From contig OZ243926.1 in the NCBI GenBank assembly GCA_965213765.1, forward strand, positions 3,720,001-3,784,000: a DNA stretch of 64,000 nucleotides, given 5' to 3'. This stretch comes from JAJDXO01 sp965213765. Its GTDB lineage: Bacteria; Pseudomonadota; Alphaproteobacteria; Rhodospirillales; UBA2165. Position 1 is the stretch's first letter; the number at the start of each line of letters is the position of its first letter. Positions 51,425 to 59,627 of the stretch are shown piece by piece. Made by a program: the position numbers and the translations under genes. Under the pieces are notes generated by a model. It made no database searches. It worked only from the letters and a program-made list of their open reading frames with translations, and was not told where the DNA came from.

Positions 51425-52063
51425 ATGAAAGAGACGGCAATGAAAGGAAGAGAGATGGCGGCACGGATGAAAACGGGAATGGCGGGCCTGGGGGCCGCCG
51501 TCAAACGCTACCGGGCGCGCCGCTTCCGGCGCGGTTTCAGCCTGTTCGGGGTTCTGCTCGGGCTCGGCCTTGCCTCGGTGGTCGTGGTCGGCGCCGTCGG
51601 CACCTACAACGCCGCCCGCGAGGCGGCCAACCGGTCCGAGGCCCTGGTGCTGCTCAACCGGATCCGGGCCAATATCGAAGGCGCCTTCGCCGGCGCGCCG
51701 AGTTACGGGAACAACACCGATCTGGTCGCCGCGCTCGATCGCCGGGGCGGCATTCCGGACAGCGCCCGCGCGATCGGGGCCGGCAACAAGGCCGAGATCC
51801 GCCATCCCTTCGGTGGGCTGGTGACCGTAACCGGCGGGCCGGGGGGCATTACCAACCGCTTCCGCATCGAATTCGCCGATGTCGATAACGAGATCTGCGC
51901 GGCGTTGGGCGATGCCTATGCCGGGCGCAGCCGGGCCCGGGCCGGGGTGATCTCGATCACGATCAACAGCGCGACGCTCGCTTCTCCGGTCACGGCGGCC
52001 CAGATCACGGCGGCCTGCGACGACGGCGACGGCGCCAACGATATCGGGTTCATCTTCGGATGA
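51425..52063 (+). CDS. pilS: Major prepilin (PilS-like type IV pilin)
   Basis: A type IV prepilin. Cleavage is expected at ARRFRRG|FSLFGVLLGLG, followed by the hydrophobic helix (LASVVVVGAVGTYNAAREAA). The Glu at position +5 of most type IV pilins is replaced by Gly, as in the other pilin-like gene of this operon. The C-terminal part has two Cys (about 58 residues apart: EICAALGDAYAG and QITAACDDGDG) that could form the pilin D-loop disulfide. A possible earlier ATG at 51305 would add a Gly/Lys/His-rich 40-residue leader; I prefer 51425 because of GGAAGGA seven bases upstream. It is the structural subunit of the thin pilus by position and signature. The stop overlaps the next gene by 4 nt. 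Confidence 0.8.
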   Translation: MKETAMKGREMAARMKTGMAGLGAAVKRYRARRFRRGFSLFGVLLGLGLASVVVVGAVGTYNAAREAANRSEALVLLNRIRANIEGAFAGAPSYGNNTDLVAALDRRGGIPDSARAIGAGNKAEIRHPFGGLVTVTGGPGGITNRFRIEFADVDNEICAALGDAYAGRSRARAGVISITINSATLASPVTAAQITAACDDGDGANDIGFIFG

Positions 52064-53196
52064 CCCGCGCGCGTAGACATACCCGCGGCGCGGGCGCGCT
52101 GCTCGGCGTGCTGCTGCTGGCGGCGTTTTCGGGAACCGCGCTCACATTGCATTACGAGGCGCGCGGACTGGCCCGCGGCGAGGCGCTCGACCGCGCCGCC
52201 GGGCGGATCTTCGCGGCCTGGTTCCGGGCCGCCCACCGGGCGAGCCAGGAGCACGCGGCGGCGTTCCAAACCAGCCTGGCGGGCGGGCACGCTATTGTCC
52301 TGACGCCGGCGCGGTTGCGCGCGCTGGGTGCGGCCCCGCCGGGACTGCCCGATACGCCCGGCCGGAACGCCACGTTCGCGCTCGGCGTCATCGCCGACGG
52401 CACGCCCGGCGGCGTTCCCATGGCCTTCGGAATCCTCGAACCGGCGCCGGATGGCGGCGCCGCGCACGGGGTGGCGATCCGCGAGGGCGCGCTTGCCGCC
52501 GGCCTCGCCGGTCTGGAACAGGTTGGCGGCGGCGCCCTGATGGCGCCGCATCTCCCGGCGATCGAGGCGGCCCTCGGCCGTTCGCTCGGAGGCGAGGCGC
52601 TCTATGTCACGGGCGATCACGGGCTTCGGTATCTGGAGCAGGCGCTCTACCGGCGCCGGCAGCCCGGCCGGGCGTATCTGAACCGGCTGGAAACCGGCCT
52701 CGACTTGAGTTCCGCCGATCCCGCCGATCCGGCGGGCAGGAACATCGTTGCGGCCGGCGCGGTGACGGCGAGGGCGGCGGATTTAGGTGGCGCCGCTGAA
52801 ATCGAAGGCAATGCGTTGGCGGATGATGCCGTCATGGCCGGGCGCCTCGTAACGGCGGAGATCTCCGCGCGGGAGTTCGGCGGCGCGTCCCTGACCGTCT
52901 CCGCCGATCTGATTGTCGGCCATGGCGCGACCGGCGAGGTTGCCGCCGCCTCCGTGACAACCGCCGGGAGGCTCGATGCGGGAGGCTTGAGCATTGCGGG
53001 CCGGTTAAGTGCCGGGACACTGTCGGCCTCCACGGCGGCGGCAATCGCCGGTGAGGCGGCGGTCACGGGGACGCTCGACGGCGAGGAAACCAATGCAGGC
53101 GATCTCCGGGCGGACGGCATCGCCGCCCGGGCCGCGCACGCTCCCCGGGCCCGCATCGACGGCCTGATGAGTGTCGGGAGTTGCGGCGGATGTTGA
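52060..53196 (+). CDS. PilV-like minor pilin/tip adhesin 1
   Basis: A 378-aa pilin-like protein. N-terminus RHTRGAGALLGVLLLAAFSG is a prepilin-type helix with a Gly before it. The middle domain is Ala-rich and unique. The C-terminal third is a regular repeat of about 8-10 residues (GRLDAGGLSIAGRLSAGTLS), a beta-helix-like stalk, ending SVGSCGGC. PilV proteins of R64 have a constant pilin-like N-terminus and variable C-terminus determining recipient recognition. Two such paralogues are in tandem here. No invertible (shufflon) segments are visible. ATGA overlap with pilS. Confidence 0.75.
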   Translation: MTRARRHTRGAGALLGVLLLAAFSGTALTLHYEARGLARGEALDRAAGRIFAAWFRAAHRASQEHAAAFQTSLAGGHAIVLTPARLRALGAAPPGLPDTPGRNATFALGVIADGTPGGVPMAFGILEPAPDGGAAHGVAIREGALAAGLAGLEQVGGGALMAPHLPAIEAALGRSLGGEALYVTGDHGLRYLEQALYRRRQPGRAYLNRLETGLDLSSADPADPAGRNIVAAGAVTARAADLGGAAEIEGNALADDAVMAGRLVTAEISAREFGGASLTVSADLIVGHGATGEVAAASVTTAGRLDAGGLSIAGRLSAGTLSASTAAAIAGEAAVTGTLDGEETNAGDLRADGIAARAAHAPRARIDGLMSVGSCGGC

Positions 53197-54344
53197 CGCA
53201 ACAGCCGAAACCGGCGCCGGGATGCCGATACACAATATTCCGCCGGGGGCTGAGCCTGTTCGGCGCGCTTCTGGCGCTCGCTCTTCTGGGCATGATCGTC
53301 CTTGCCGGCTCTACCTTCTTCGAGACACTCCAGGCCGAACGCCGCGCCCGCATCGCCGTCAAGCAATTGACCGTGCTGGCGGATGCGGCGGCGAGCCATG
53401 TGCATGGCCGGTTTCCGGAACTCCTGGCGGCCGCGCGGGGCGGGCCTCAGGAGATCACCCTCGCCCGACTCAAAGGCGCCGGCTCGCTGCCGGCGGATTT
53501 CCCGGCGGTGAACGCTCTCGGGCGCGGCTACCGGGTGCTGATTCTCAGCTCAGGCGCGGATTCCATCGACGTCCTGGCAGCCGAGGCGGTCGGGGCGGGC
53601 GATACAATCCCGCCGCCGGCCGCATTGCTGGAGGCCGCCGGCGAGGCGCGCCTCGGCCTAGTCGCACCCGATGCCCCGTCCCGGCTGGCCGGACCCGCCA
53701 TCGATCACGACGTCGGCGCCTTCCAGTCGGCCTTTGGCGGCGCCCCGGCGGTGGGTGCGTTCGCCGCGCTTCGCCGCTTCGATCACCAGGCCGTCTACGG
53801 CGGCAGGCTCCAGCGGCTTGCCGTGCCGGGCTTCCCGGACGCCAACCGGATGGAGACGGATATCGATCTGGGCGGCAACGCCATCACCGGCGCCGGCCGG
53901 CTGTCGGCGGAAAGCCTCGTCCTGAGCGGTAATCTCGAAGCGGGCGGCGATATTGCGCTCGGCGGAGATTTGACGGTCGGACAGGCCGTACGGGTCGCCG
54001 GGACGGTCGAGGCGGAAGGCGAAATCCGCGGCGATACGGCTTCCTTCGCGGGCGTGGTGTCGAGCGGGTCGCTGAGGGTGAACGGCGCGCTCCAGGCGGC
54101 AGGTATCACTTCCACCGGGGCCGTCACGGCCGGATCGGTCGCCGCGACGGGGACGGTTACCGCCGGCAGCGCCGATCTCGAGCGCCTTACCGCCAACACG
54201 GTGTCGTCCCGCACGGTGAGCGCGGGCACGCTGTCGGCCGCGACCGTCAGGGCCGCGGGCATCCGCGTGGACGGGCGGCTCGACGCCTCCACGGCCGGGT
54301 TCAGCACTCTCATCGTCGGTCAATGCACGGGGTGCGGCTCATGA
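53190..54344 (+). CDS. pilV: PilV-like minor pilin/tip adhesin 2 (shufflon-type N-terminal domain)
   Basis: A 384-aa protein. Prepilin segment: FRRG|LSLFGALLALALLGMIVL. The segment NRMETDIDLGGNAITGAGRL matches the shufflon constant-region family ('M.TDLNMGGN.I.NAG'). The C-terminal half is a repeat series (GDLTVGQAVRVAGTVEAEGE; GTVTAGSADLERLTANTVSS) ending TLIVGQCTGCGS, a Cys-rich tip like paralogue 1. It overlaps paralogue 1 by 7 nt; ATG 53190 is preferred over TTG 53181. It probably forms the pilus tip adhesin recognising a recipient surface. The lack of inverted repeats implies a fixed, not switching, adhesin. Confidence 0.85.
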   Translation: MLTQQPKPAPGCRYTIFRRGLSLFGALLALALLGMIVLAGSTFFETLQAERRARIAVKQLTVLADAAASHVHGRFPELLAAARGGPQEITLARLKGAGSLPADFPAVNALGRGYRVLILSSGADSIDVLAAEAVGAGDTIPPPAALLEAAGEARLGLVAPDAPSRLAGPAIDHDVGAFQSAFGGAPAVGAFAALRRFDHQAVYGGRLQRLAVPGFPDANRMETDIDLGGNAITGAGRLSAESLVLSGNLEAGGDIALGGDLTVGQAVRVAGTVEAEGEIRGDTASFAGVVSSGSLRVNGALQAAGITSTGAVTAGSVAATGTVTAGSADLERLTANTVSSRTVSAGTLSAATVRAAGIRVDGRLDASTAGFSTLIVGQCTGCGS

Positions 54345-54901
54345 AACCGTCATTCGCCTCCCCACTTATTATATGGGCGTATCTCGCGCCGGTGTTTCTC
54401 TGGCCCCATGCCGTCAACACGGCCGCCGGAGCGGAACCCGATATGCGCCCCGCCGCCCCGCGACAACAGGCGGCCGGAAGGCAAACGCAGCCCCGCTCTC
54501 CGCTGTTTGAAGCGCTGAAAATCCGCGCAAGGGAAGACGCGGCGGGGCAGGGAACGGGGACCGCCGAAGCCGCCCATGGTGACACCAAGATGGCCTGGGA
54601 CGGGGAACGCGCCTTTGCCGGAATGGAGGCGCTGCGCGCCGAGATCGTGATGTTGAACGGTCTCGGCGGCGCGCAACGGGAACTGCTTCGGTGGAACCGC
54701 GAGCGGATCAAGACCGCCAGGCCGCCGGTCCATTTGCCGGCGCGCCTCTGCCGTGAGGCGAAACTCAGCGCCTGGTGCGCATTGCTGCCGGCAACATTCG
54801 GCGCGGCCGCCAGGCCGGCCATTCCGCCAGCCATTCCACCGGCCGAAAACACGCGGCCGAACAATCCCGGAAACGGACCAACAAAGGATGAATCGCGATG
54901 A
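54341..54901 (+). CDS. Exported protein of unknown function
   Basis: A 186-aa exported protein. A signal peptide (FASPLIIWAYLAPVFLWPHA) and a Pro/Gln-rich N-terminal part precede a short helical domain (ALRAEIVMLNGLGGAQRELL) and a two-Cys segment (PARLCREAKLSAWCALLPAT), then a Pro/Asn-rich tail (PAIPPAIPPAENTRP). In R64 a lytic transglycosylase (PilT) occupies a similar place, but no catalytic Glu motif is visible, so I do not call it that. ATGA overlaps at both ends show that it is translated with its neighbours. Confidence 0.65.
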   Translation: MKPSFASPLIIWAYLAPVFLWPHAVNTAAGAEPDMRPAAPRQQAAGRQTQPRSPLFEALKIRAREDAAGQGTGTAEAAHGDTKMAWDGERAFAGMEALRAEIVMLNGLGGAQRELLRWNRERIKTARPPVHLPARLCREAKLSAWCALLPATFGAAARPAIPPAIPPAENTRPNNPGNGPTKDESR

Positions 54902-56148
54902 CGGATTTGATGATGGCAGGTCTCAGCTCGGGCCTGGTACTCGCCGCGATGGCGGCCTTGGCGGTGCTGGACGCGCGCCGGGCGGTCATCGATCCGCGCC
55001 TGGTGCTGGCATTGCTCGCCGCCGCGGCCCTATGGCGTTATCCGGGACCCGGCGGAAACAGCCCGTGGACGCCCTGGGCCGGCATGGCGCTCGGTATCGC
55101 CGCCGTCGCGCTGCCGATCATGATCGCCCAATGGCTGGGCCGGCGCTGGCCGCTCTATCCGGGCGACGCGATGATGCTGGGGGCGTTCGGTTTCCTGCTC
55201 GGCCCCGTCGGCCTGGCATGGACGATGCTGCTCGGATCGGCGTTCTCGCTTGCTTACCGGGTTTGGCTGCAGCGAAGGCGGGGCCGGCGCATCCGCAAGG
55301 GCCTCGTGCCCCTCGGCCCGGGCATGACCGCCGGGGCCGCCGTGGTATTCCTCAGCGTCAATTTCGGCGTTGCCTTCGCCGCCGGCGAACCGCCGCTTCA
55401 TGGCGTGCCTGCTGTCTCGGTAACGCCGGCCCCGGTAATGGTTTCCCCGTTGCCGGATATCGCGCCCGATATCGAACCAGTAGGGGCGCCGCTCCCGGCG
55501 ACGGAACTGGCCCCGGCCGGAACCCCGCTGCCGGACGCAATCGCAACCCGGGACCTGGCGTTCGAGCAGCGGGAGCCCGTGTCCCTGCCGGCCGCACTCC
55601 GCCGCCTCACTTCCCTTTCGGGTATCGCGACGGCGATCGAGGAGCGTCCGGCGCGAATCGCCGGCGGGATGGCGATCCTGCCGGATGCGCCGCCGATCCG
55701 CCTGGTCCGGCGGGGCGATCTTGCCGGCCTGCTTGACCGCCTCGCGGTCTTAAGCGGCTACGACTGGACGTGGCGGGACGGAACGATCGTCTTCTACCGC
55801 TATTGGGACACGGACCAACGCGCCGCGGGCGCCGGCTCTGCCGATCAAGTCGATAAAGCCCCACCGGACGGCTCATGGATCGTCGAGGCGGGGGCGCACA
55901 AGACCCTGCGCGGCGTGCTTGAGAGCTGGGCGCGTGAGGCGGGATGGATTCTGGTCTGGAACGCGCCCCGCGATTACGCCGTGGGATCGGGCCCGGAGCA
56001 GGCCGGCAACGCCGTCTTTCGGGGCGGGTTTCTGGAGGCGGTCGATCAGTTGCTGGCCGGGGATGCGACGCGGCGCACCCTGTCGGTGCTCGCCTACAAG
56101 GCGAACCGCCATCTGGTGATCGGGGACGCCGGAGCCGCCGGACGATGA
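54898..56148 (+). CDS. Prepilin peptidase (A24) fused to an STN-like and TcpQ-like C-terminal region
   Basis: A 416-aa protein combining two functions. Residues 1-160 are an A24 membrane peptidase with four or more helices; the two catalytic Asp are at 25 (LAVLDARRAV) and 90 (PLYPGDAMMLGAFG). After a Pro-rich spacer, residues ~215-305 look like a secretin-type N-domain (PAALRRLTSLSGIATAIEER; LAVLSGYDWTWRDGTIVFYR) and ~325-412 like a TcpQ/PilL domain (SWIVEAGAHKTLRGVLESWA; RTLSVLAYKANRHLVIGDAG). TcpQ domains stabilise the secretin in the periplasm. It presumably cleaves PilS and the PilV proteins and helps the outer-membrane gate. It replaces separate pilU and pilL genes. ATGA overlaps on both sides. 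Confidence 0.85.
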   Translation: MTDLMMAGLSSGLVLAAMAALAVLDARRAVIDPRLVLALLAAAALWRYPGPGGNSPWTPWAGMALGIAAVALPIMIAQWLGRRWPLYPGDAMMLGAFGFLLGPVGLAWTMLLGSAFSLAYRVWLQRRRGRRIRKGLVPLGPGMTAGAAVVFLSVNFGVAFAAGEPPLHGVPAVSVTPAPVMVSPLPDIAPDIEPVGAPLPATELAPAGTPLPDAIATRDLAFEQREPVSLPAALRRLTSLSGIATAIEERPARIAGGMAILPDAPPIRLVRRGDLAGLLDRLAVLSGYDWTWRDGTIVFYRYWDTDQRAAGAGSADQVDKAPPDGSWIVEAGAHKTLRGVLESWAREAGWILVWNAPRDYAVGSGPEQAGNAVFRGGFLEAVDQLLAGDATRRTLSVLAYKANRHLVIGDAGAAGR

Positions 56149-56681
56149 AAATCCCAACGGCTTTGGCGATTATCCCGGGCTTGATGGCCATGCTCCCGGC
56201 CTGCGCCGCATTTGCCCCGGCCGGGCCGGACGCGGGACCGCCCGTCGCGGCGGACCCGGCGGAGACGCTTCTGACCGAGGCCGCGCTCCGCGCCGAGCGA
56301 TCATTCGTGGCGCTGGCCCGGGCGCGCTCCGCGGAAGACCCGCTCGCCCATACGCCGCTGCCGCGCATCGTCCCGGCGGCACTCCTGGCCAATGTGACGC
56401 TGGACTGGACCGGTCCGCTGGAGACCATTACCGAGGACCTCGCCCGTCGCGCCGGGTATCGCTTTCTTGCCGCCGGACCTGTCCCGGCCCGCCCGGCGAT
56501 GGTCGCCGTCAAGACGACGGATGCGCCGCTGATCGCCGCGCTCCGCGATGCCGGCATCCAGGCAGGACGGGCCGCCCGGCTGACGGTGGATGCGGACCGG
56601 CGGATCGTGCGCCTGGATTGGCCCGGGCGGCGTGACATCCGGACTGGGAAGACCGGGAAGACGGGCAGGGAAGGTTCGTGA
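56145..56681 (+). CDS. dotD: DotD/TraH-type T4BSS lipoprotein
   Basis: A 178-aa lipoprotein (lipobox MLPAC at Cys20). The mature domain has the DotD pattern VTLDWTGPLETITEDLARRA, GYRFLAAGPVPARPAMVAVK and PLIAALRDAGIQAGRAARLT ... RRIVRLDW, a secretin-N-domain-like fold. In Legionella and IncI plasmids DotD/TraH with DotC assembles the outer-membrane ring of the type IVB complex with DotH. It marks the start of the Dot/Icm-like half of the operon. ATGA overlap with the peptidase gene; the stop overlaps dotC. Confidence 0.88.
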   Translation: MKIPTALAIIPGLMAMLPACAAFAPAGPDAGPPVAADPAETLLTEAALRAERSFVALARARSAEDPLAHTPLPRIVPAALLANVTLDWTGPLETITEDLARRAGYRFLAAGPVPARPAMVAVKTTDAPLIAALRDAGIQAGRAARLTVDADRRIVRLDWPGRRDIRTGKTGKTGREGS

Positions 56682-57484
56682 TGCGAACGGTTGCTTTCGT
56701 CTTGCTCTTCCTTCTTGTCGCGGCACCCGTTCGGGCATCGGATCCGCCGCCCGATCTGGGGGCGCTCTTCGAATTCGCACCGGCCGGGGGCCGGGCGATC
56801 CCGATGCCTGAGGCAAAGCGCCGCTCGGCGATGCGCCTGGCGGCGCTCGGGTTCGGGGCGCGGGCCGGTCTGGCGCGCCGGAGCTGGGAAATCGGCGTCA
56901 TGCTGGAACGGTTGTCGGCGCCGCTCTCCGCCATCTACCGGTTCGGCGATCTGATGCTGAGCGAAGGCGGCTTCAAGGTGCTGCCGCCGGTGCTGGCCGA
57001 GACCCGCCGGGCCTTCCGGCTGGGGCGCGGACGGCTGCGGGCCGCCACCGCCCGGCGCGTGCTCCGCATCGTCGAGCCCGAGCGGATCGTGAGCGCCGCG
57101 CCCCACTGGCGCGATTATCTGGTCCGCTCGTGGCGGAAGCCTGCTCCGCCGGCCGCATTGCTGTTTCCCCGAACCGGTCCCGAGACCGCGCTCTGGCGGC
57201 AATGGCTGGCCGAGGGCTGGGCGCAGGGCAGGCTGCTCGGCGATGATATCTTCGCCGCCGATCTCGACCGGCTCAACCGGAACTTCGAGGGCATCGTCGG
57301 CTGGCACCGCCTGCATCTCGCGGACATGGTCTCGGCCCCCGGCGTGACGACCGCCTACACGGCGGCCACGGGCCACGAGCGCCTGCTGCGGATCGGCGAG
57401 ACGAGCGTGCGGCTCGACAGGCGGGCAGCGTTCAATCTCGACCCAAAAGCGTGGCGCATCATCGATGGCGGGAACTCCCGATGA
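56681..57484 (+). CDS. dotC: DotC/TraI-type T4BSS protein
   Basis: A 267-aa exported protein, translation from ATG 56681 (TGATG overlap) or GTG 56678. Family blocks are ALGFGARAGLARRSWEIGVM, FGDLMLSEGGFKVLPPVLAE, SAAPHWRDYLVRSWRKPAPP and WRQWLAEGWAQGRLLGDDIF, the diagnostic series of DotC/TraI. Legionella DotC is a lipoprotein, but here the signal peptide ends LVAAPVRAS-DPP with no Cys, so it would be a soluble periplasmic protein. It forms the core complex with DotD and DotH. Followed by dotB with an ATGA overlap. Confidence 0.93.
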   Translation: MRTVAFVLLFLLVAAPVRASDPPPDLGALFEFAPAGGRAIPMPEAKRRSAMRLAALGFGARAGLARRSWEIGVMLERLSAPLSAIYRFGDLMLSEGGFKVLPPVLAETRRAFRLGRGRLRAATARRVLRIVEPERIVSAAPHWRDYLVRSWRKPAPPAALLFPRTGPETALWRQWLAEGWAQGRLLGDDIFAADLDRLNRNFEGIVGWHRLHLADMVSAPGVTTAYTAATGHERLLRIGETSVRLDRRAAFNLDPKAWRIIDGGNSR

Positions 57485-58719
57485 CCGTGTCCGCCGACGC
57501 ATACTGGCCCGAGGCGGCGCATGTGTTTCCGGTGGAACGGCTCGACGCCTTTCTGCTGTGGGCGGCAAATCGGGGCGCCTCCGACATCTCCTTCCAGACC
57601 GGCGCCCCCGCCTTCATCGAAATCGACGGCAGGCTGCGCCGCGCGAGCGGGGCGGCCCTCGACGGGGTCGCGCTCGGCGGCTTGTGCGGGCGCATCTTCG
57701 ATGCCACGGGCGAAGGAATCCTGCGCGGCGGGCGGGCCATCGATTGTTCCCACGCCGTCGCCGAGGGCCGCGGCGTCTTCCGGCGCTTCCGCTGCAACCT
57801 CGCCCCGGTGCAGGCCGCGGGCGGGTTCGCGGTGAACATCACGCTCCGGGTTCTGCCCGGCGCGCCGCCGAGCTTCGAGGAACTCGGCATCGAGGACGAG
57901 ATCGTCGAGGCGTGGGACCAGCGCCGCGGCCTGACCCTGGTGACCGGGGTGCCGGGCTCGGGCAAATCCACCCTGCTCGCCGCCGGCACGCGGCGGCTGC
58001 TCGAGCGGGGCGCCGGGCGCATCCAGTCCTACGAGGCGCCCATCGAGTTCGTGTTCGATCATATCGAGGGGGAGGGCGCGCTGATGTCGTCCTCGGAGAT
58101 CCCCCGGCATTTTCAGAGTTTTGCCGAAGGCCTGCGCTCCAGCCTGCGCCGCCGCCCGGCCGCAATCATCGTCGGCGAGGCGCGGGACCGCGAGACCGTC
58201 GAGGCCGTAATCCGGGCCGCCGATTACGGCATCGCCGTCTATTCAACCGCACACACCATCGGCGTCGCGGCCACCATCCGCCGCCTGCTGGCGGAGTTTC
58301 CCGCCGGCGAGCGCGCCGAACGCGGCGCGGCGCTGATCGACGCCATGAACCTCGCAATCACCCAGGTGCTGGCGCCGAATCCTGCTGGAGCGGACCCGGA
58401 CGGATCGCACCGAAGCGGGCGCACGGCGCTCCGCGAATGGCTGGTCTTCGACGACCGCCTCAAGGCCGAACTGCTGGAGTGTCCGCAAACCGGCTGGCCG
58501 GCGCGGATCGAGGCCGCGCTCGCGCAGACCGGCAACAATCTTGCCGCCGCGGCCGGGCGCGCCTTCGCCGAGGGCCGGATCGGACCGGACGCGCACCGGC
58601 GCTACCGCCCGCCCGGCGCGGACGCTGTGGACGCTGCCGGCGGCGGCGACGCCGGCGACGCCGCCTGGGCCGGGGGTTGCAGGCCCGAAGCCCGATCGGG
58701 GAAACCCGGCACATGTTGA
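57481..58719 (+). CDS. dotB: DotB/TraJ-type T4BSS ATPase
   Basis: A 412-aa VirB11/PilT-superfamily ATPase. N-terminal domain: FLLWAANRGASDISFQTGAP. Walker A: LVTGVPGSGKSTLLAAG; Asp box: QSYEAPIEFVFDHI; Walker B: AAIIVGEARDRETVEAVIRA; His box: VYSTAHTIGVAATIRRLLAE. The last ~40 residues are a Gly/Asp/Ala-rich extension. DotB hexamers energise substrate transfer or assembly in Dot/Icm systems and IncI conjugation. It is distinct from the pilus ATPase PilQ encoded upstream in the same operon. Placed after dotC as in IncI plasmids (traH-traI-traJ order). ATGA overlap; next gene after 12 nt. Confidence 0.95.
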   Translation: MTVSADAYWPEAAHVFPVERLDAFLLWAANRGASDISFQTGAPAFIEIDGRLRRASGAALDGVALGGLCGRIFDATGEGILRGGRAIDCSHAVAEGRGVFRRFRCNLAPVQAAGGFAVNITLRVLPGAPPSFEELGIEDEIVEAWDQRRGLTLVTGVPGSGKSTLLAAGTRRLLERGAGRIQSYEAPIEFVFDHIEGEGALMSSSEIPRHFQSFAEGLRSSLRRRPAAIIVGEARDRETVEAVIRAADYGIAVYSTAHTIGVAATIRRLLAEFPAGERAERGAALIDAMNLAITQVLAPNPAGADPDGSHRSGRTALREWLVFDDRLKAELLECPQTGWPARIEAALAQTGNNLAAAAGRAFAEGRIGPDAHRRYRPPGADAVDAAGGGDAGDAAWAGGCRPEARSGKPGTC

Positions 58720-58731
58720 GGAGACGATTCC

Positions 58732-59004
58732 ATGGACGCTTCCGAGGTGCCCTGGCGCGACACCATGCGCCCGGTGCGGTTCTACATGATCGATGCCCGT
58801 CTTTTGGTCCTGCTGACGGTGTGGCTGTTCCTGCCCGCCTGGTGGACGACGGCGGCGGTCCTGCTGGCCATTACGGCGTTCCGCATCGCCGAGGCGCGGG
58901 GCTACCGTTTCCGGGCCGGGCTCCGGGCGCTCCGCGCCGCAAGCGCCGGCCGCCGCCGGGCACTGCACGCGGCGCGGTTGCGGCGCTTTGTGGATTTTGG
59001 CTGA
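58732..59004 (+). CDS. icmT: IcmT/TraK-type small inner-membrane protein
   Basis: A 90-aa protein with the IcmT signature VPWRDTMRPVRFYMIDARLL at the N-terminus, a transmembrane segment (LLVLLTVWLFLPAWWTTAAV) and a basic C-terminus (GYRFRAGLRALRAASAGRRR). IcmT is an inner-membrane Dot/Icm protein; TraK is its IncI counterpart. Immediately after dotB, as in other type IVB clusters. The stop (TGA 59002) overlaps the next start (TGATG). Confidence 0.85.
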   Translation: MDASEVPWRDTMRPVRFYMIDARLLVLLTVWLFLPAWWTTAAVLLAITAFRIAEARGYRFRAGLRALRAASAGRRRALHAARLRRFVDFG

Positions 59005-59627
59005 TGGCGGGATCGGCCCTCATGCCGTCCGCCGCCGAGGCCGAGTTTCGCTACGTCGCGCCGTCCGCCCCGCGCGCCGGGATCACCGTGCTGGACGAGA
59101 CCGGAGACCGGGTTGGGCGCGACGGCGCAACTTTGGCGCAAACCCTGAAACGCCTGGCGCCGTCCTCGCTGCGCCTCCGCTACGACCGCCGGGTCGACGC
59201 CGCCAGGGCGGTCGTGGACGAGTATCCCGACTGGCGGAGCCTGCTGTTCGGCGAAGGGCTCGCGGCGGTTCGCCTGGGCGGCGAACTCCATGTCCGCCCG
59301 GCCGGCCTGCCGCCTGGCGCGGTCGAGCTCGTTGACGCCGATCGCGGCCATGGCGTGTGGCGCATCGAAGCCGGCGACAGCTTGCGGGAAGTGCTGGAGC
59401 GCTGGGGCGCGCGGGCCGGGGTGGCTGTGCTGTTTCTCACCGACCGGCGCTACCGCCTGCACCGGGGCCGGGCGTACGAAGGAACCTTCATCGATGCCGT
59501 GCGTTCGCTGTTCTTCGGGCTTTCCCATCTGCCGCACCCGCCCGCCGGGGAATTCACCGCCGGCGGCAGGTCCCTCGCGGTGACCCACCGCGCGCCCCAA
59601 TTACCCGCAAACGGAGACAAACCATGA
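59004..59627 (+). CDS. TcpQ-domain protein in the T4BSS module
   Basis: A 207-aa exported protein. A short hydrophobic N-terminus (MAGSALMPSAAEAEFRYVAP) precedes a domain with ATLAQTLKRLAPSSLRLRYD and a second one with GVWRIEAGDSLREVLERWGA plus AVLFLTDRRYRLHRGRAYEG, the pattern of the TcpQ/PilL family (an N-domain-like fold stabilising secretins). A second TcpQ-like region is fused to the prepilin peptidase upstream. The N-terminus lacks a clear strong hydrophobic core, so export is probable rather than certain. Overlaps icmT and the DsbC-like gene. Confidence 0.75.
   Translation: MAGSALMPSAAEAEFRYVAPSAPRAGITVLDETGDRVGRDGATLAQTLKRLAPSSLRLRYDRRVDAARAVVDEYPDWRSLLFGEGLAAVRLGGELHVRPAGLPPGAVELVDADRGHGVWRIEAGDSLREVLERWGARAGVAVLFLTDRRYRLHRGRAYEGTFIDAVRSLFFGLSHLPHPPAGEFTAGGRSLAVTHRAPQLPANGDKP

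Noticed and set aside
44877..54901. A PilT-type lytic transglycosylase in the pil module
   Set aside because: None of the unknown exported proteins shows the catalytic Glu/ES-GN motifs; the gene may lie outside the window.
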